Positions 39,167 through 46,576 of a DNA stretch of 64,000 nt are shown here, piece by piece (position 1 is the first letter of the stretch; each line of letters starts with the position of its first letter). Source of the stretch: PFJX01 sp044227325 (GTDB lineage: Bacteria > Pseudomonadota > Gammaproteobacteria > Burkholderiales > Thiobacillaceae). The position numbers and the translations under genes are program-made. The DNA lies in the NCBI GenBank assembly GCA_044227325.1, contig JBGAFI010000003.1, positions 62,001 through 126,000 of the forward strand, in the 5' to 3' direction. The notes under the pieces were generated by a model, which saw nothing but the letters and a program-made list of their open reading frames with translations, did not search any database and was not told the origin of the DNA.

Positions 39167-39997
39167 ATGGCAACCCACAAGACATTCAAGGATCCCAAGC
39201 TGGGCATGGCGATCCGCATTCCCTCGCCACCGCCCCTGGTCGACGAACTCAAAAAGGTGTTGGACGACCCGTTCTCCGAGATGGATTCCATCGCCGACCT
39301 GGTGCACCAGGATGCCGGCATCACCGCCAGTCTCTACAAGACCCTGGCGAAACCCATCTACGGCCTGCGCCGTCCGCCGGAAACCATCGCCCAGGCGGTC
39401 TCCCTGGTGGGCCTGAAAACCATCGCCGAACTCATCAGCGGCCTCAGCATCCAGGCCGCCATCTACGGCGATTCCCCGTTCTATCCCTGGTTCTGGGAGC
39501 GGGCCAACGAGATTGCCGGCTATGCCGGCGCCATCGCCCAGCGCCAGCGTATGGTCTGCAACGTCTTCCCCGAGCACGCCCACCTCGCCTCGCTGTTCGT
39601 GGACTGCGGTGTGCCCATCCTGCTGCAGCACATCGAAAAGTACGAATACCCGTTCATGACCGCCAACGGCTACATCTGGCCCAACGTGGTGGACGAGGAC
39701 AAGCGCCTCGACACCGACCATGCCGTGGTGGGGCACCTGGCGGCCCGCCACTGGCATCTGCCCGCCTACGTGTGCGACGCCATCCGCTGGCACCACGAGC
39801 CGGTCAACGTCAAGGATCAGGCCGCCACCATGGTGGCCATCCTGCAGACCGCGATCCACATCTACAACCTCAACGCCATGAAGGACGACCACGATTGGCC
39901 GGACTTCCAGGATCAGGCCCTGGAGGAGATCGGCGTGGCGAAGGAAGGGTTGAAGGAGTTCGAGGAGGACGTCTACGAGAGGGCGCAGAAGCGTTGA
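39167..39997 (+). CDS. HDOD-domain signalling protein
   Basis: A 276-residue soluble protein with a single HDOD domain over residues ~15-215 (PSPPPLVDELKKVLDDP, ITASLYKTLAKPIYG, AVSLVGLKTIAELI, then HAHLASLFVDCGVPIL). HDOD proteins lack a complete HD phosphohydrolase site; they act as signalling adaptors. The gene has its own spacing after hoxW (75 nt) and converges with dksA. Partner unknown. Confidence 0.85.
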   Translation: MATHKTFKDPKLGMAIRIPSPPPLVDELKKVLDDPFSEMDSIADLVHQDAGITASLYKTLAKPIYGLRRPPETIAQAVSLVGLKTIAELISGLSIQAAIYGDSPFYPWFWERANEIAGYAGAIAQRQRMVCNVFPEHAHLASLFVDCGVPILLQHIEKYEYPFMTANGYIWPNVVDEDKRLDTDHAVVGHLAARHWHLPAYVCDAIRWHHEPVNVKDQAATMVAILQTAIHIYNLNAMKDDHDWPDFQDQALEEIGVAKEGLKEFEEDVYERAQKR

Positions 39998-40037
39998 CGT
40001 GGCGACGGCGAAGGTCGTCGGCCCATGGAACGGGAAA

Positions 40038-40144
40038 GGAAACGGCCACGAAGGTGGCCGTTTCCGTCTGCGCTTGCCGCGCCCCTTCCGTAAACGGAGG
40101 AGGGGCCATAGCCCAAACGAAAGTGGCCGCATGCGCGGCCACTT
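40038..40144. terminator. Three strong hairpins between convergent HDOD and dksA genes
   Basis: GGAAACGGCCAC-GAAG-GTGGCCGTTTCC (40038-40065, perfect 12-bp stem), an imperfect GCCCCTTCCG-TAAA-CGGAGG stem near 40081-40106, and AAGTGGCCGC-ATGC-GCGGCCACTT (40121-40144, perfect 10-bp stem). None has a long T run, but as a set they probably end transcription from both sides. Confidence 0.6.
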
Positions 40145-40162
40145 GCTTGTGAGCGGGGACGC

Positions 40163-41131
40163 TCAATCCGCGTACAGCTTCTCCAGCCGCTCGTGCTTTT
40201 CCTGCGCCTCGATGGACAACTCCGCCGTCGGCCGGGCGAGCAGGCGGGGGATGCCGATGGGGTCGCCGGTTTCCAGGCAGTAGCCGTAGGAACCATCCTC
40301 GATGCGGGCGAGGGAGGCGTTGATCTTCTTCAGCAGTTTGCGTTCCCGGTCGCGCACGCGCTGCTCCAGGAGGTTTTCCTCTTCCACCGTCGCCCGGTCG
40401 TTGGGGTCGGCGAAGACTTCGTTTTCCTTGAGGTGTTCGCCGGTCTCCCGGGCGTTCTCGAGGATTTCGTCGCGCATGGCTTCCAGCTTGGCCTTGAAGA
40501 AGGCGAGCTGGGCCTCGTTCATGTAGTCCTTCTCGGGCATGGCCAGGGCATCGGCATCGGTGAGGGGAACGCCGATGGGCCTTTTTGCGGCCTTGGCGGG
40601 CTTGGAAGCGGTGGTTTTGGTATCTGTGGATTTCATGGATTTGGCCGGAACAGGTGCCGCCGCCGGTTTTGGCGCGGTCGCGGGTTTTTTCGCGGGCGCC
40701 TTGGCCGGAACGGCTTTCTTCGGGGCGGGTTTCGCGATCGCTTTCGCGGGCGCGGGCGCCGCCTTGGGTTTCGGGGCGGCCGACTTGCTCGCCGGAGCGG
40801 GCTTGGCGGCCGGTGACTTCTTCACTTTATCGGGTTTCCCGGCGGTTTTCTTGAGGGCAGGCGCCCGCGCGGCGGGCTTCGCCGTCTTGGTCGCCTTGGC
40901 GGGCGACGCGACCGCTTTCACCGGGGCGGTCTTGGCTTTCCCGGCGGCGGTCTTGGCGGCCGCTTTGGCCGGGGCCGCTTTCGCCGCGACGACCTTGGCC
41001 GCTGCCGGTTTCTTCGCCGAGGCCTTGATCGGCGCCTTGACAGGCGCCTTCGCGATCACGGCCTTGGCGGCGGGTTTCTTGGCGCTGCTCGATGCGGTCT
41101 TGCTTGCCGGTTTCTTGGCTGCTGTTGCCAC
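40163..41131 (-). CDS. dksA: DksA-family RNA polymerase-binding protein with H1-like N-terminal tail
   Basis: A 322-residue protein. Residues ~1-185 are low-complexity Lys/Ala/Pro repeats (AKKPAAK, KAPVKAPIKA) resembling histone H1 or AlgP tails. Residues ~190-322 are DksA: coiled coil with the tip motif DPNDRA matching the DxxDxA of E. coli DksA, then a globular part GYCLETGDPIGIPRLLARPT. Only one of the four zinc-finger Cys remains (CLETG, ELSIEAQEKHE), so it should be zinc-independent. It would modulate rRNA and other promoters with ppGpp; the tail could bind DNA. Confidence 0.9.
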   Translation of the reverse strand: MATAAKKPASKTASSSAKKPAAKAVIAKAPVKAPIKASAKKPAAAKVVAAKAAPAKAAAKTAAGKAKTAPVKAVASPAKATKTAKPAARAPALKKTAGKPDKVKKSPAAKPAPASKSAAPKPKAAPAPAKAIAKPAPKKAVPAKAPAKKPATAPKPAAAPVPAKSMKSTDTKTTASKPAKAAKRPIGVPLTDADALAMPEKDYMNEAQLAFFKAKLEAMRDEILENARETGEHLKENEVFADPNDRATVEEENLLEQRVRDRERKLLKKINASLARIEDGSYGYCLETGDPIGIPRLLARPTAELSIEAQEKHERLEKLYAD

Positions 41132-41189
41132 GATCGATTCCTCCGTCGTTAGACTGCGCGGGAAAAATTAGCGGCGGATTATGCCATGT

Positions 41190-42266
41190 TCACGCCGAGT
41201 AAAGACCCAATGGGTCGTTCGGGTCGATCCCGTCCATGAACGGCTTGCTGCGTTCCCGGTGGGTGACCTGATACATGCAGCCCATCCAGTTGCCGACCAC
41301 GGCCTCGCCGGTATCGTGCCACGTGTTGTCGAGTTTATCGGCGACCAGCGCTTCGGGAAACTCCGGTATGGGCTCGCCCAGCCGGCGCGCGGCCAACAGC
41401 TTGTCCACCCATTCGCGCAGGATCGCCTGCTCCAGGGGGCGCAGGTAATTGTCGGGAAAAGGCGGCGGCGCGGGCAGCGCGCCCTGGGCGGCGAGCAGGG
41501 CGTCGCGCTTGTATTCCTTGAGCAGGGAAATGGTGTCGTACTCGGGATGGCCCTGGAAGAACACCATGCGCAGGCCGTCGTGGCTGGTGGCGAGATGCAC
41601 GCCCACCTCCTCGCTTTCCACCAGCACGCGCAGGCCGGCGGCCTCGAACTGGGCGCGGGAGACGTCGTTCCAGCGGGAGTGGGGCACGTCGAAGCGGGTG
41701 TTCACGTCGGCGACCAGCGGGTGGCGCTTGTCCAGGACGCGGTGCGAGAACACGCCCCAGCGTTTGCTCGCTTGTTTGACCCGGGGCTGGCCGTGGCGGA
41801 AGTGCAGGACCGCGTGGGTGGCGAGGCAGGACAACAGGGTGGTGGTGACGTTCTCCCAGGCCCATTCGATGACCTCGCCCAGGGGCAACCAGAACGGCTC
41901 CTTGGACAGATCCTCGCCGGTGACGTTGGCGCCGGTGATGATGAGGGCATCCAGGCCGTCCGCTCGGATCGTCTCGAAGGACTCGTAGTACCTGGCGATG
42001 TGGGCCGCCGCCTTCTCGCCCCGGGGAATGGCGTCCAGGGTGAAGGGATGCACGTAGAACTGGGCGATGGGATTGCTTTCCCCCACCAGCCGGAAGAACT
42101 GGCGCTCGGTGGCCTCCAGGGCCGCGTCCGGCATCATGTTGAGCAGGCCGATGTGGAGTTCGCGGATGTCCTGCTGTTCCGCCCGTCCCGCCGGCAAGAC
42201 GATGGTCGTGCCGGCTTCGCGCAGGCGCAGCAATGAAGGCAGGTCGTTGTGGGCGACGATGGGCAT
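41190..42266 (-). CDS. metA: Homoserine O-succinyltransferase (MetA family)
   Basis: A 358-residue acyltransferase of the MetA (HTS) family that starts methionine synthesis from homoserine. Catalytic Cys is in LLSCLATHAVLHF, His/Glu in FQGHPEYDTISLLKEYKRD. N-terminal phrase GLLNMMPDAALEATERQF is typical. Whether it uses succinyl- or acetyl-CoA cannot be read safely. It starts 12 nt after the P-loop gene upstream. Confidence 0.93.
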   Translation of the reverse strand: MPIVAHNDLPSLLRLREAGTTIVLPAGRAEQQDIRELHIGLLNMMPDAALEATERQFFRLVGESNPIAQFYVHPFTLDAIPRGEKAAAHIARYYESFETIRADGLDALIITGANVTGEDLSKEPFWLPLGEVIEWAWENVTTTLLSCLATHAVLHFRHGQPRVKQASKRWGVFSHRVLDKRHPLVADVNTRFDVPHSRWNDVSRAQFEAAGLRVLVESEEVGVHLATSHDGLRMVFFQGHPEYDTISLLKEYKRDALLAAQGALPAPPPFPDNYLRPLEQAILREWVDKLLAARRLGEPIPEFPEALVADKLDNTWHDTGEAVVGNWMGCMYQVTHRERSKPFMDGIDPNDPLGLYSA

Positions 42267-42278
42267 GGGCTACTCCCG

Positions 42279-43133
42279 TCAGTGGTTGCCGGTACGTCCG
42301 ATCGCGGTTTCCACCAGGGCGAGGAAGTCCGCCTGGTTCTTCACCTGGGCCACTTCCCGCGAGGTCACCGTGTAGCCGTGCGGGCCGGCGATGGCCTCGT
42401 AGCGCGGCACGCGGGAATGGAACAGGCGCGGAAACACCCAGCGCGTGAAGTCGTTGGGCTCCACCTGGGCGATGTAATCCAGGCCCTTTTCCGCCATGTA
42501 GACGGGCAGGTTCTCGGCCAGGAAGGCGGGCCGGTAGTAAAGCGGCTTGGGGTCGGACTGGGCGCGGCGGATCAAGGTGTCCTCCTCGTCCTTCGAGGTC
42601 ACCTGGATATAAAGGATCAGGGTGTGCTCGGCGAGCAGGTCGATGACCGAATCCTCTTCCAATTCGCACAGGCTGCCGCCCACGTCGTTGACGAAATGGT
42701 CGTAGCCGTAGATTTCCCGCGCCTTGCGGATGAACTCGGGCACGTCCTTCATCGCCGCGATCTCCGCCTCCCGGTACAGAGCCTGGCGCCGGCTGAATTC
42801 GGGCAGGGAGAGGCCGTTGTGGTCCGGATTGCCAAGCTTGCCGACGAAGGACAGCACCGGGCCCAAATCCTCGATCTTGATGTTGTTGCGGATGTCGATC
42901 CAGTCGTTGCGCAACAGCTCCTTCAGGAAGGGCACGCGCATGGCTTGCTGCTTGATCAGGTCCAGGATGGGCTCGTCCAGGTAGCGGGTGCCGATGCGGT
43001 AGTCGCCGGAGAAATGGAACCAGTCGTGGCGGCGCAGCATGCCGGAGATGTAGGTCTTGCCCACGCCGGACATGCCCAGCAGGGTGATCTTCTTGCATTC
43101 CCAGGCACGAAAGGATTCGGGAGTGAATTTCAT
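42279..43133 (-). CDS. P-loop NTPase of unknown function upstream of metA
   Basis: A 284-residue soluble protein with a Walker A motif (LLGMSGVGKTYISGML, residues ~17-32) and a mostly alpha/beta body without recognisable transporter or kinase signatures. Start ATG 43133 is followed by a conserved-looking MKFTPESFRAWECKKI. Its 12-nt spacing to metA suggests an operon, but no functional link to methionine is visible. It is divergent from the HemP iron gene. Confidence 0.75.
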   Translation of the reverse strand: MKFTPESFRAWECKKITLLGMSGVGKTYISGMLRRHDWFHFSGDYRIGTRYLDEPILDLIKQQAMRVPFLKELLRNDWIDIRNNIKIEDLGPVLSFVGKLGNPDHNGLSLPEFSRRQALYREAEIAAMKDVPEFIRKAREIYGYDHFVNDVGGSLCELEEDSVIDLLAEHTLILYIQVTSKDEEDTLIRRAQSDPKPLYYRPAFLAENLPVYMAEKGLDYIAQVEPNDFTRWVFPRLFHSRVPRYEAIAGPHGYTVTSREVAQVKNQADFLALVETAIGRTGNH

Positions 43134-43272
43134 CGGGTTGTAAGGCTAGTGGAGGTGAAGTCCGCAAGTGTGCCCCAGAGGCGGCGCGGGGTGAACTTCC
43201 GCTTGGCCCGCAAGGGGATATTTGCAGCACCGCGACACGCTGTTTCGGACTTTCCCATCTTGATAAACGAGC

Positions 43273-43301
43273 TTGCTTCTGAGAACTATTCTCATTAATA
43301 T
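43273..43301 (+). promoter_or_regulatory. Fur box and promoter of the first hemP
   Basis: TGAGAA-CTA-TTCTCA at 43280-43294 is a perfect 6-bp inverted repeat matching Fur boxes. It lies exactly between a -35-like TTGCTT (43273-43278) and a -10-like TAATAT (43296-43301, 17-nt spacer). Iron-loaded Fur here would block RNA polymerase. Confidence 0.7.
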
Positions 43302-43308
43302 GCGAGCC

Positions 43309-43482
43309 ATGAACCGCCCGCTCCCCCAGCCCGTCTTGCATGCGCAGCCCCATCCGGCCCCGGCCGAAGTGGTGCGCGCGACGGATTTGCTGCGGAACCG
43401 TCAGGTCTTGGTGATCGAGCATGCCGGCGAGCGTTACCTGCTGCGCCTGACCAAGAACGGCAAGCTGATCCTGACCAAATAA
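43309..43482 (+). CDS. hemP: Hemin uptake protein HemP (copy 1)
   Basis: A 57-residue protein of the HemP family (PF10636): Pro-rich variable N-terminus, then DLLRNRQVLVIEHAGERYLL and the conserved end RLTKNGKLILTK. ATG at 43309 or 43300; no clear ribosome site precedes either, and the predicted transcription start is at about 43307. In related bacteria HemP is a Fur-controlled small protein needed for haem uptake, possibly a regulator. Two more copies follow at 45050 and 50448. Confidence 0.9.
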   Translation: MNRPLPQPVLHAQPHPAPAEVVRATDLLRNRQVLVIEHAGERYLLRLTKNGKLILTK

Positions 43483-43505
43483 GCGTGACCGTCCCGGCGA
43501 CGGGA

Positions 43506-43545
43506 CAGCCAGCCAACGGGCCTCTCCGCCCCAGTAGCCAGCCAG
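43506..43545 (+). promoter_or_regulatory. GCCAGCC repeat element upstream of the porin
   Basis: Two GCCAGCCA copies at 43508 and 43537, 29 nt apart, in the hemP-porin gap, 37 nt before the porin start. It is a looser version of the tandem element found at 46541, 50399, 52509 and 59510. Confidence 0.5.
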
Positions 43546-43581
43546 AGATGACTGATTTTTCGTTACTGATTGGAGAAGTCC

Positions 43582-45018
43582 ATGCATTTCGTATCCGTGC
43601 CGCGCGATAGCGCTTCCTCTGCCCGTGTCTCGCGCACCCGCGCGCCGGCTTGGCGCCTGCTGCCCTTGCTCGCGGCTGTTGCGGGCCAGTCCGCGTTCGC
43701 GGCCGATCCCGTCGCCGCCGACCTGGCGGCGCTGGTTCAGCAGTTGCAGGAAAGGCTGACCCGCCTGGAAAACCGCAACGCGGAGCTGGAGAAACGCCTG
43801 CAAGGCCCCGCCGACGTCGAGGCTATCCACACCCGCCTGGAGGACGTGGAACATGAGGTGCTGGCCATCCGCCATCAGCCCAAGCCCTTCGAAAAACTCG
43901 AAGGGCTCGCGGTCGGCGCGAGCCTGACCATGGTCGCGCAACGGGCGCTGAGCGGCACCACCACCGGCAAGGACGAGAGCGACTTCAACTATCGCGGCGA
44001 CGTGGAAGTGGAAATCCCCGGCGGCGCCATCGGCGACGCGGAAGGCAAGTTCTTCGCCCATTTCCGGCTCGGCCAGGGCACCGGCTTCTCCAGCCTGAAT
44101 CCCACCCTGACCGGCGCGGTCAACTCCACCGCCTTCGAACTCGGCAACGGCGGCGCCAGCGCGCCCGACGATTCCGTCGCCCTGCTGGCCCAGGCCTGGT
44201 ACCAGCTGGACATCCCGGTGGGCGGCACGAGCGGCGATCTGGGCCGCATGGAAGTCACCGTCGGCAAGATCGATCCCTTCGTCTTCTTCGACGGCAACAA
44301 TATGGCCGACGACGAATCCGAGTCCTTCCTCAACAACGTGTTCGTGCACAACCCGCTACTGGATTCCGGCGGCGACGCCGGCGTCGACGCCTACGGCTTC
44401 ACGCCTGGCGTGCGCGCGGCCTACGTGGGCGACGTCAACGGCGGCAACAACTGGGGCGTGTCCCTGGGCGTGTTCGGCTCCGGTCCCGGCGCCACCTTCG
44501 ACACCAGCTTCACCAAGCCCTTCGTCATCGGCCAGGTGGAATACAACGGCAAGGCCCTGGCCGGCATGCCCGGCGCCTACCGGCTGTACGCCTGGAACAA
44601 CGGCCGCGCGACGGCGCTGGACGGCGTCACCGAGGAGCGCCACGCCGGTTGGGGCGTGTCCCTGGACCAGCAGGTGGCGCAACACCTCACCCTGTTCTCC
44701 CGCATCGGCTTTTCCACCAAAGGCGAGGTCGGCTTCGACCGCGCCTTCACTTTCGGCGGCCAGTTGAGCGGCGCGGGCTGGGGCCGCGAGAACGACCGGC
44801 TCGGCCTCGCGCTGGGCTGGCTCAAGACCAGCGACGAATACAAGCTGGCCAATCCCGGCCTTTCCGGCGCCGAGAAGCAGGCCGAGCTGTTCTACGCCTG
44901 GCAGCTCAACGACCAGGTCCACATCGCCCCCAGCCTGCAATGGATCGGACGGCCCGCGGGCGATGGCGCGGCGAAGAACATCACGGTGCTGGGTCTGCGC
45001 GCCAAGGTGTCCTACTGA
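43582..45018 (+). CDS. OprB-family carbohydrate porin
   Basis: About 478 residues from ATG 43582, which has GGAGA 7 nt upstream. A long signal peptide ends AFA-ADP; residues ~50-80 form a coiled coil (QLQERLTRLENRNAELEKRL) as in trimeric porins, and the rest is a beta barrel of the OprB type (VTVGKIDPFVFFDGNNMADD, ending LGLRAKVSY with a terminal aromatic). OprB porins pass sugars, but the place between two HemP genes suggests that here it may pass iron complexes or be iron-regulated. Confidence 0.82.
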   Translation: MHFVSVPRDSASSARVSRTRAPAWRLLPLLAAVAGQSAFAADPVAADLAALVQQLQERLTRLENRNAELEKRLQGPADVEAIHTRLEDVEHEVLAIRHQPKPFEKLEGLAVGASLTMVAQRALSGTTTGKDESDFNYRGDVEVEIPGGAIGDAEGKFFAHFRLGQGTGFSSLNPTLTGAVNSTAFELGNGGASAPDDSVALLAQAWYQLDIPVGGTSGDLGRMEVTVGKIDPFVFFDGNNMADDESESFLNNVFVHNPLLDSGGDAGVDAYGFTPGVRAAYVGDVNGGNNWGVSLGVFGSGPGATFDTSFTKPFVIGQVEYNGKALAGMPGAYRLYAWNNGRATALDGVTEERHAGWGVSLDQQVAQHLTLFSRIGFSTKGEVGFDRAFTFGGQLSGAGWGRENDRLGLALGWLKTSDEYKLANPGLSGAEKQAELFYAWQLNDQVHIAPSLQWIGRPAGDGAAKNITVLGLRAKVSY

Positions 45019-45049
45019 GCCGCCGCGTCGAAGCGCCAGGCCAATCGCC

Positions 45050-45220
45050 ATGAATACCCCGACGCCGCCCGCCAAGCCGACTCCCCCCGGGGGCAAGCCG
45101 CCACCCTCCTACCGCAGCGAGGCCTTGTTCCAGGGCGGCAGGGTGGTGCTCATCCTGCACGAAGGGCGCGAGTACTGGCTGCGCATCACCAATGCCAACA
45201 AGCTGATTCTGACCGCGTAA
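45050..45220 (+). CDS. hemP: HemP paralogue (copy 2)
   Basis: 56 residues. A Pro-rich N-terminus, then SEALFQGGRVVLILHEGREY and the family end LRITNANKLILTA. ATG 45050 is preceded by a degenerate GCCAGGCCAATC sequence. It lies 31 nt after the porin. It is more similar to copy 3 than to copy 1 in the core (LFQGxR). Function as for HemP, unproven for this copy. Confidence 0.87.
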   Translation: MNTPTPPAKPTPPGGKPPPSYRSEALFQGGRVVLILHEGREYWLRITNANKLILTA

Positions 45221-45235
45221 ACACCGCATGAAAGC

Positions 45236-45272
45236 GGGCCGGGCGCCGGCCCAAAAGGAAAGGAAAGGAAAG
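45236..45272 (+). promoter_or_regulatory. Hairpin and GGAAA repeats before imelysin gene 1
   Basis: A strong GGGCCGG-GCG-CCGGCCC hairpin (45236-45252) without a T run, followed by AAAAGG then GGAAA-like units repeated three times up to 45272, giving several overlapping ribosome sites just before ATG 45277. The hairpin may protect or end the upstream transcript. Confidence 0.5.
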
Positions 45273-45276
45273 ACCC

Positions 45277-46440
45277 ATGAACAAGACGTTCCACGCCATC
45301 GCACTCTCCGCCGCGCTGTCGTTCTCAAGCCCGGCCGTGCTGGCCGCTCCCCAGTCCGATCGCGATGTGGCGCCGGTGCTCAGCCACTACGCCGAATTGG
45401 TGTACGCCAACTACGAGGACACGCTGCAGGCCGCCCAGGCCATGAAGCGGGCCATCGACGCCTTCCTCGCCCATCCCTCCGCCGACACCCAGCAGGCCGC
45501 CCAGAAGGCCTGGCGCGCGGCACGGGAGTTCTACGGCCAGACCGAGGCGTTCCGTTTCTACGGCGGCCCCATCGACGACGACAACGGCCCGGAAGGCCGC
45601 ATCAACGCCTGGCCCATGGACGAGTCCTATGTGGACGGCGTCGAAGGCAAGCCGGAGGCGGGCCTGATCAACGACCGAAGTTTCGCCATCACCAGGAAAT
45701 CCATCGCCGAGCAGAACGAGCGGGGCGGCGAGGAGAACATCGCCACCGGCTGGCACGCCGTGGAATTCCTGTTGTGGGGCCAGGACCGCAGCGAAACCGG
45801 GCCCGGCGAGCGCGCCTACACCGATTACGTCGACGCGCCCAACGCGGACCGCCGCCGCCAGTACCTGAGCGTGGTCAGCGAACTGCTCATCGACGATCTC
45901 GCCTATCTCGCCAAGGCCTGGCGTCCGGGCAGCAAGCTCAATTTCCGCGCCCGCTTCGAGGAGGGCGGCCAGGAGTCCCTGCGCAAGATCTTCGTCGGCC
46001 TGGGTTCCCTGTCCCGGGGCGAACTCGCTGGCGAGCGCATGGAAGTCGCCCTCAACAGCCAGGACCAGGAGGACGAGCACTCCTGCTTCTCCGACAACAC
46101 CCACCGGGACGCGGTGACCGACGCCCTCGGCATCGAGAACGTCTGGCTGGGGCGCTACAAGCGCGCCGACGGCAGCTTGCTGCAGGGCCCGTCCCCGCGC
46201 GATCTGGTCGCGGCCAGGGACGCCGCCGTCGCCGACAGGACCAGCAGGCAGATTGCCGCCTCCGTGGCCGCGGCGAACGCGATCCAGCCGCCCTTCGACC
46301 GGGAGATCGTCGGCGCCAAGGACGCCCCCGGCCGCCAGCGCATCCAGAAAACCATCGACAGCCTTGTGCAGCAGAGCAAGGATCTGGTGGCCGCCGCCAA
46401 CGCGGTGGGCATCACCAAGCTGACCTTGGTGCAACCGTAA
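45277..46440 (+). CDS. Imelysin-family periplasmic iron-uptake protein 1
   Basis: A 387-residue protein with a signal peptide (ending VLA-APQ) and the imelysin (peptidase M75) fold. The diagnostic GxHxxE motif is GWHAVEFLLWGQD near residue 165. Related proteins (ICMP, EfeO/EfeM) sit in iron-uptake operons and bind iron rather than cleave peptide. Followed by the di-haem protein, a second imelysin and DUF1513, an arrangement known from Pseudomonas and others. Confidence 0.9.
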   Translation: MNKTFHAIALSAALSFSSPAVLAAPQSDRDVAPVLSHYAELVYANYEDTLQAAQAMKRAIDAFLAHPSADTQQAAQKAWRAAREFYGQTEAFRFYGGPIDDDNGPEGRINAWPMDESYVDGVEGKPEAGLINDRSFAITRKSIAEQNERGGEENIATGWHAVEFLLWGQDRSETGPGERAYTDYVDAPNADRRRQYLSVVSELLIDDLAYLAKAWRPGSKLNFRARFEEGGQESLRKIFVGLGSLSRGELAGERMEVALNSQDQEDEHSCFSDNTHRDAVTDALGIENVWLGRYKRADGSLLQGPSPRDLVAARDAAVADRTSRQIAASVAAANAIQPPFDREIVGAKDAPGRQRIQKTIDSLVQQSKDLVAAANAVGITKLTLVQP

Positions 46441-46441
46441 T

Positions 46442-46479
46442 CCTCCCCTTCCCCGCCGGGGAAGGGGCTGGGGAGAGGG
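46442..46479. repeat. GC-rich palindromic repeat, copy 2
   Basis: CCCCTTCCCC-GC-CGGGGAAGGGG-type palindrome with a GGGGAGAGGG tail, 1 nt after the imelysin 1 stop. A separate CGCTCCCGC...GCGGGAGCG palindrome follows at about 46514-46536. Confidence 0.65.
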
Positions 46480-46540
46480 TGCCGCAACCCTCACCCTAGC
46501 GCCGCCCCCGACCCGCTCCCGCGGGAAGCGGGAGCGACAA

Positions 46541-46562
46541 GCCAGCCTACCGCCAGCCAACC
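46541..46562 (+). promoter_or_regulatory. Tandem GCCAGCC element before the di-haem gene
   Basis: GCCAGCC at 46541 and 46552 (11-nt period, 4-nt spacer), ending in AACC. It ends only 14 nt before the ATG at 46577 and takes the place where a ribosome site is expected. Same spacing as at 50399 and 52509. Confidence 0.65.
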
Positions 46563-46576
46563 ACGAAACCGCCATC

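Noticed and set aside
41190..43133. SAM-responsive riboswitch for metA
   Set aside because: Only 12 nt separate metA from the upstream gene, and I saw no riboswitch-like leader before that gene.
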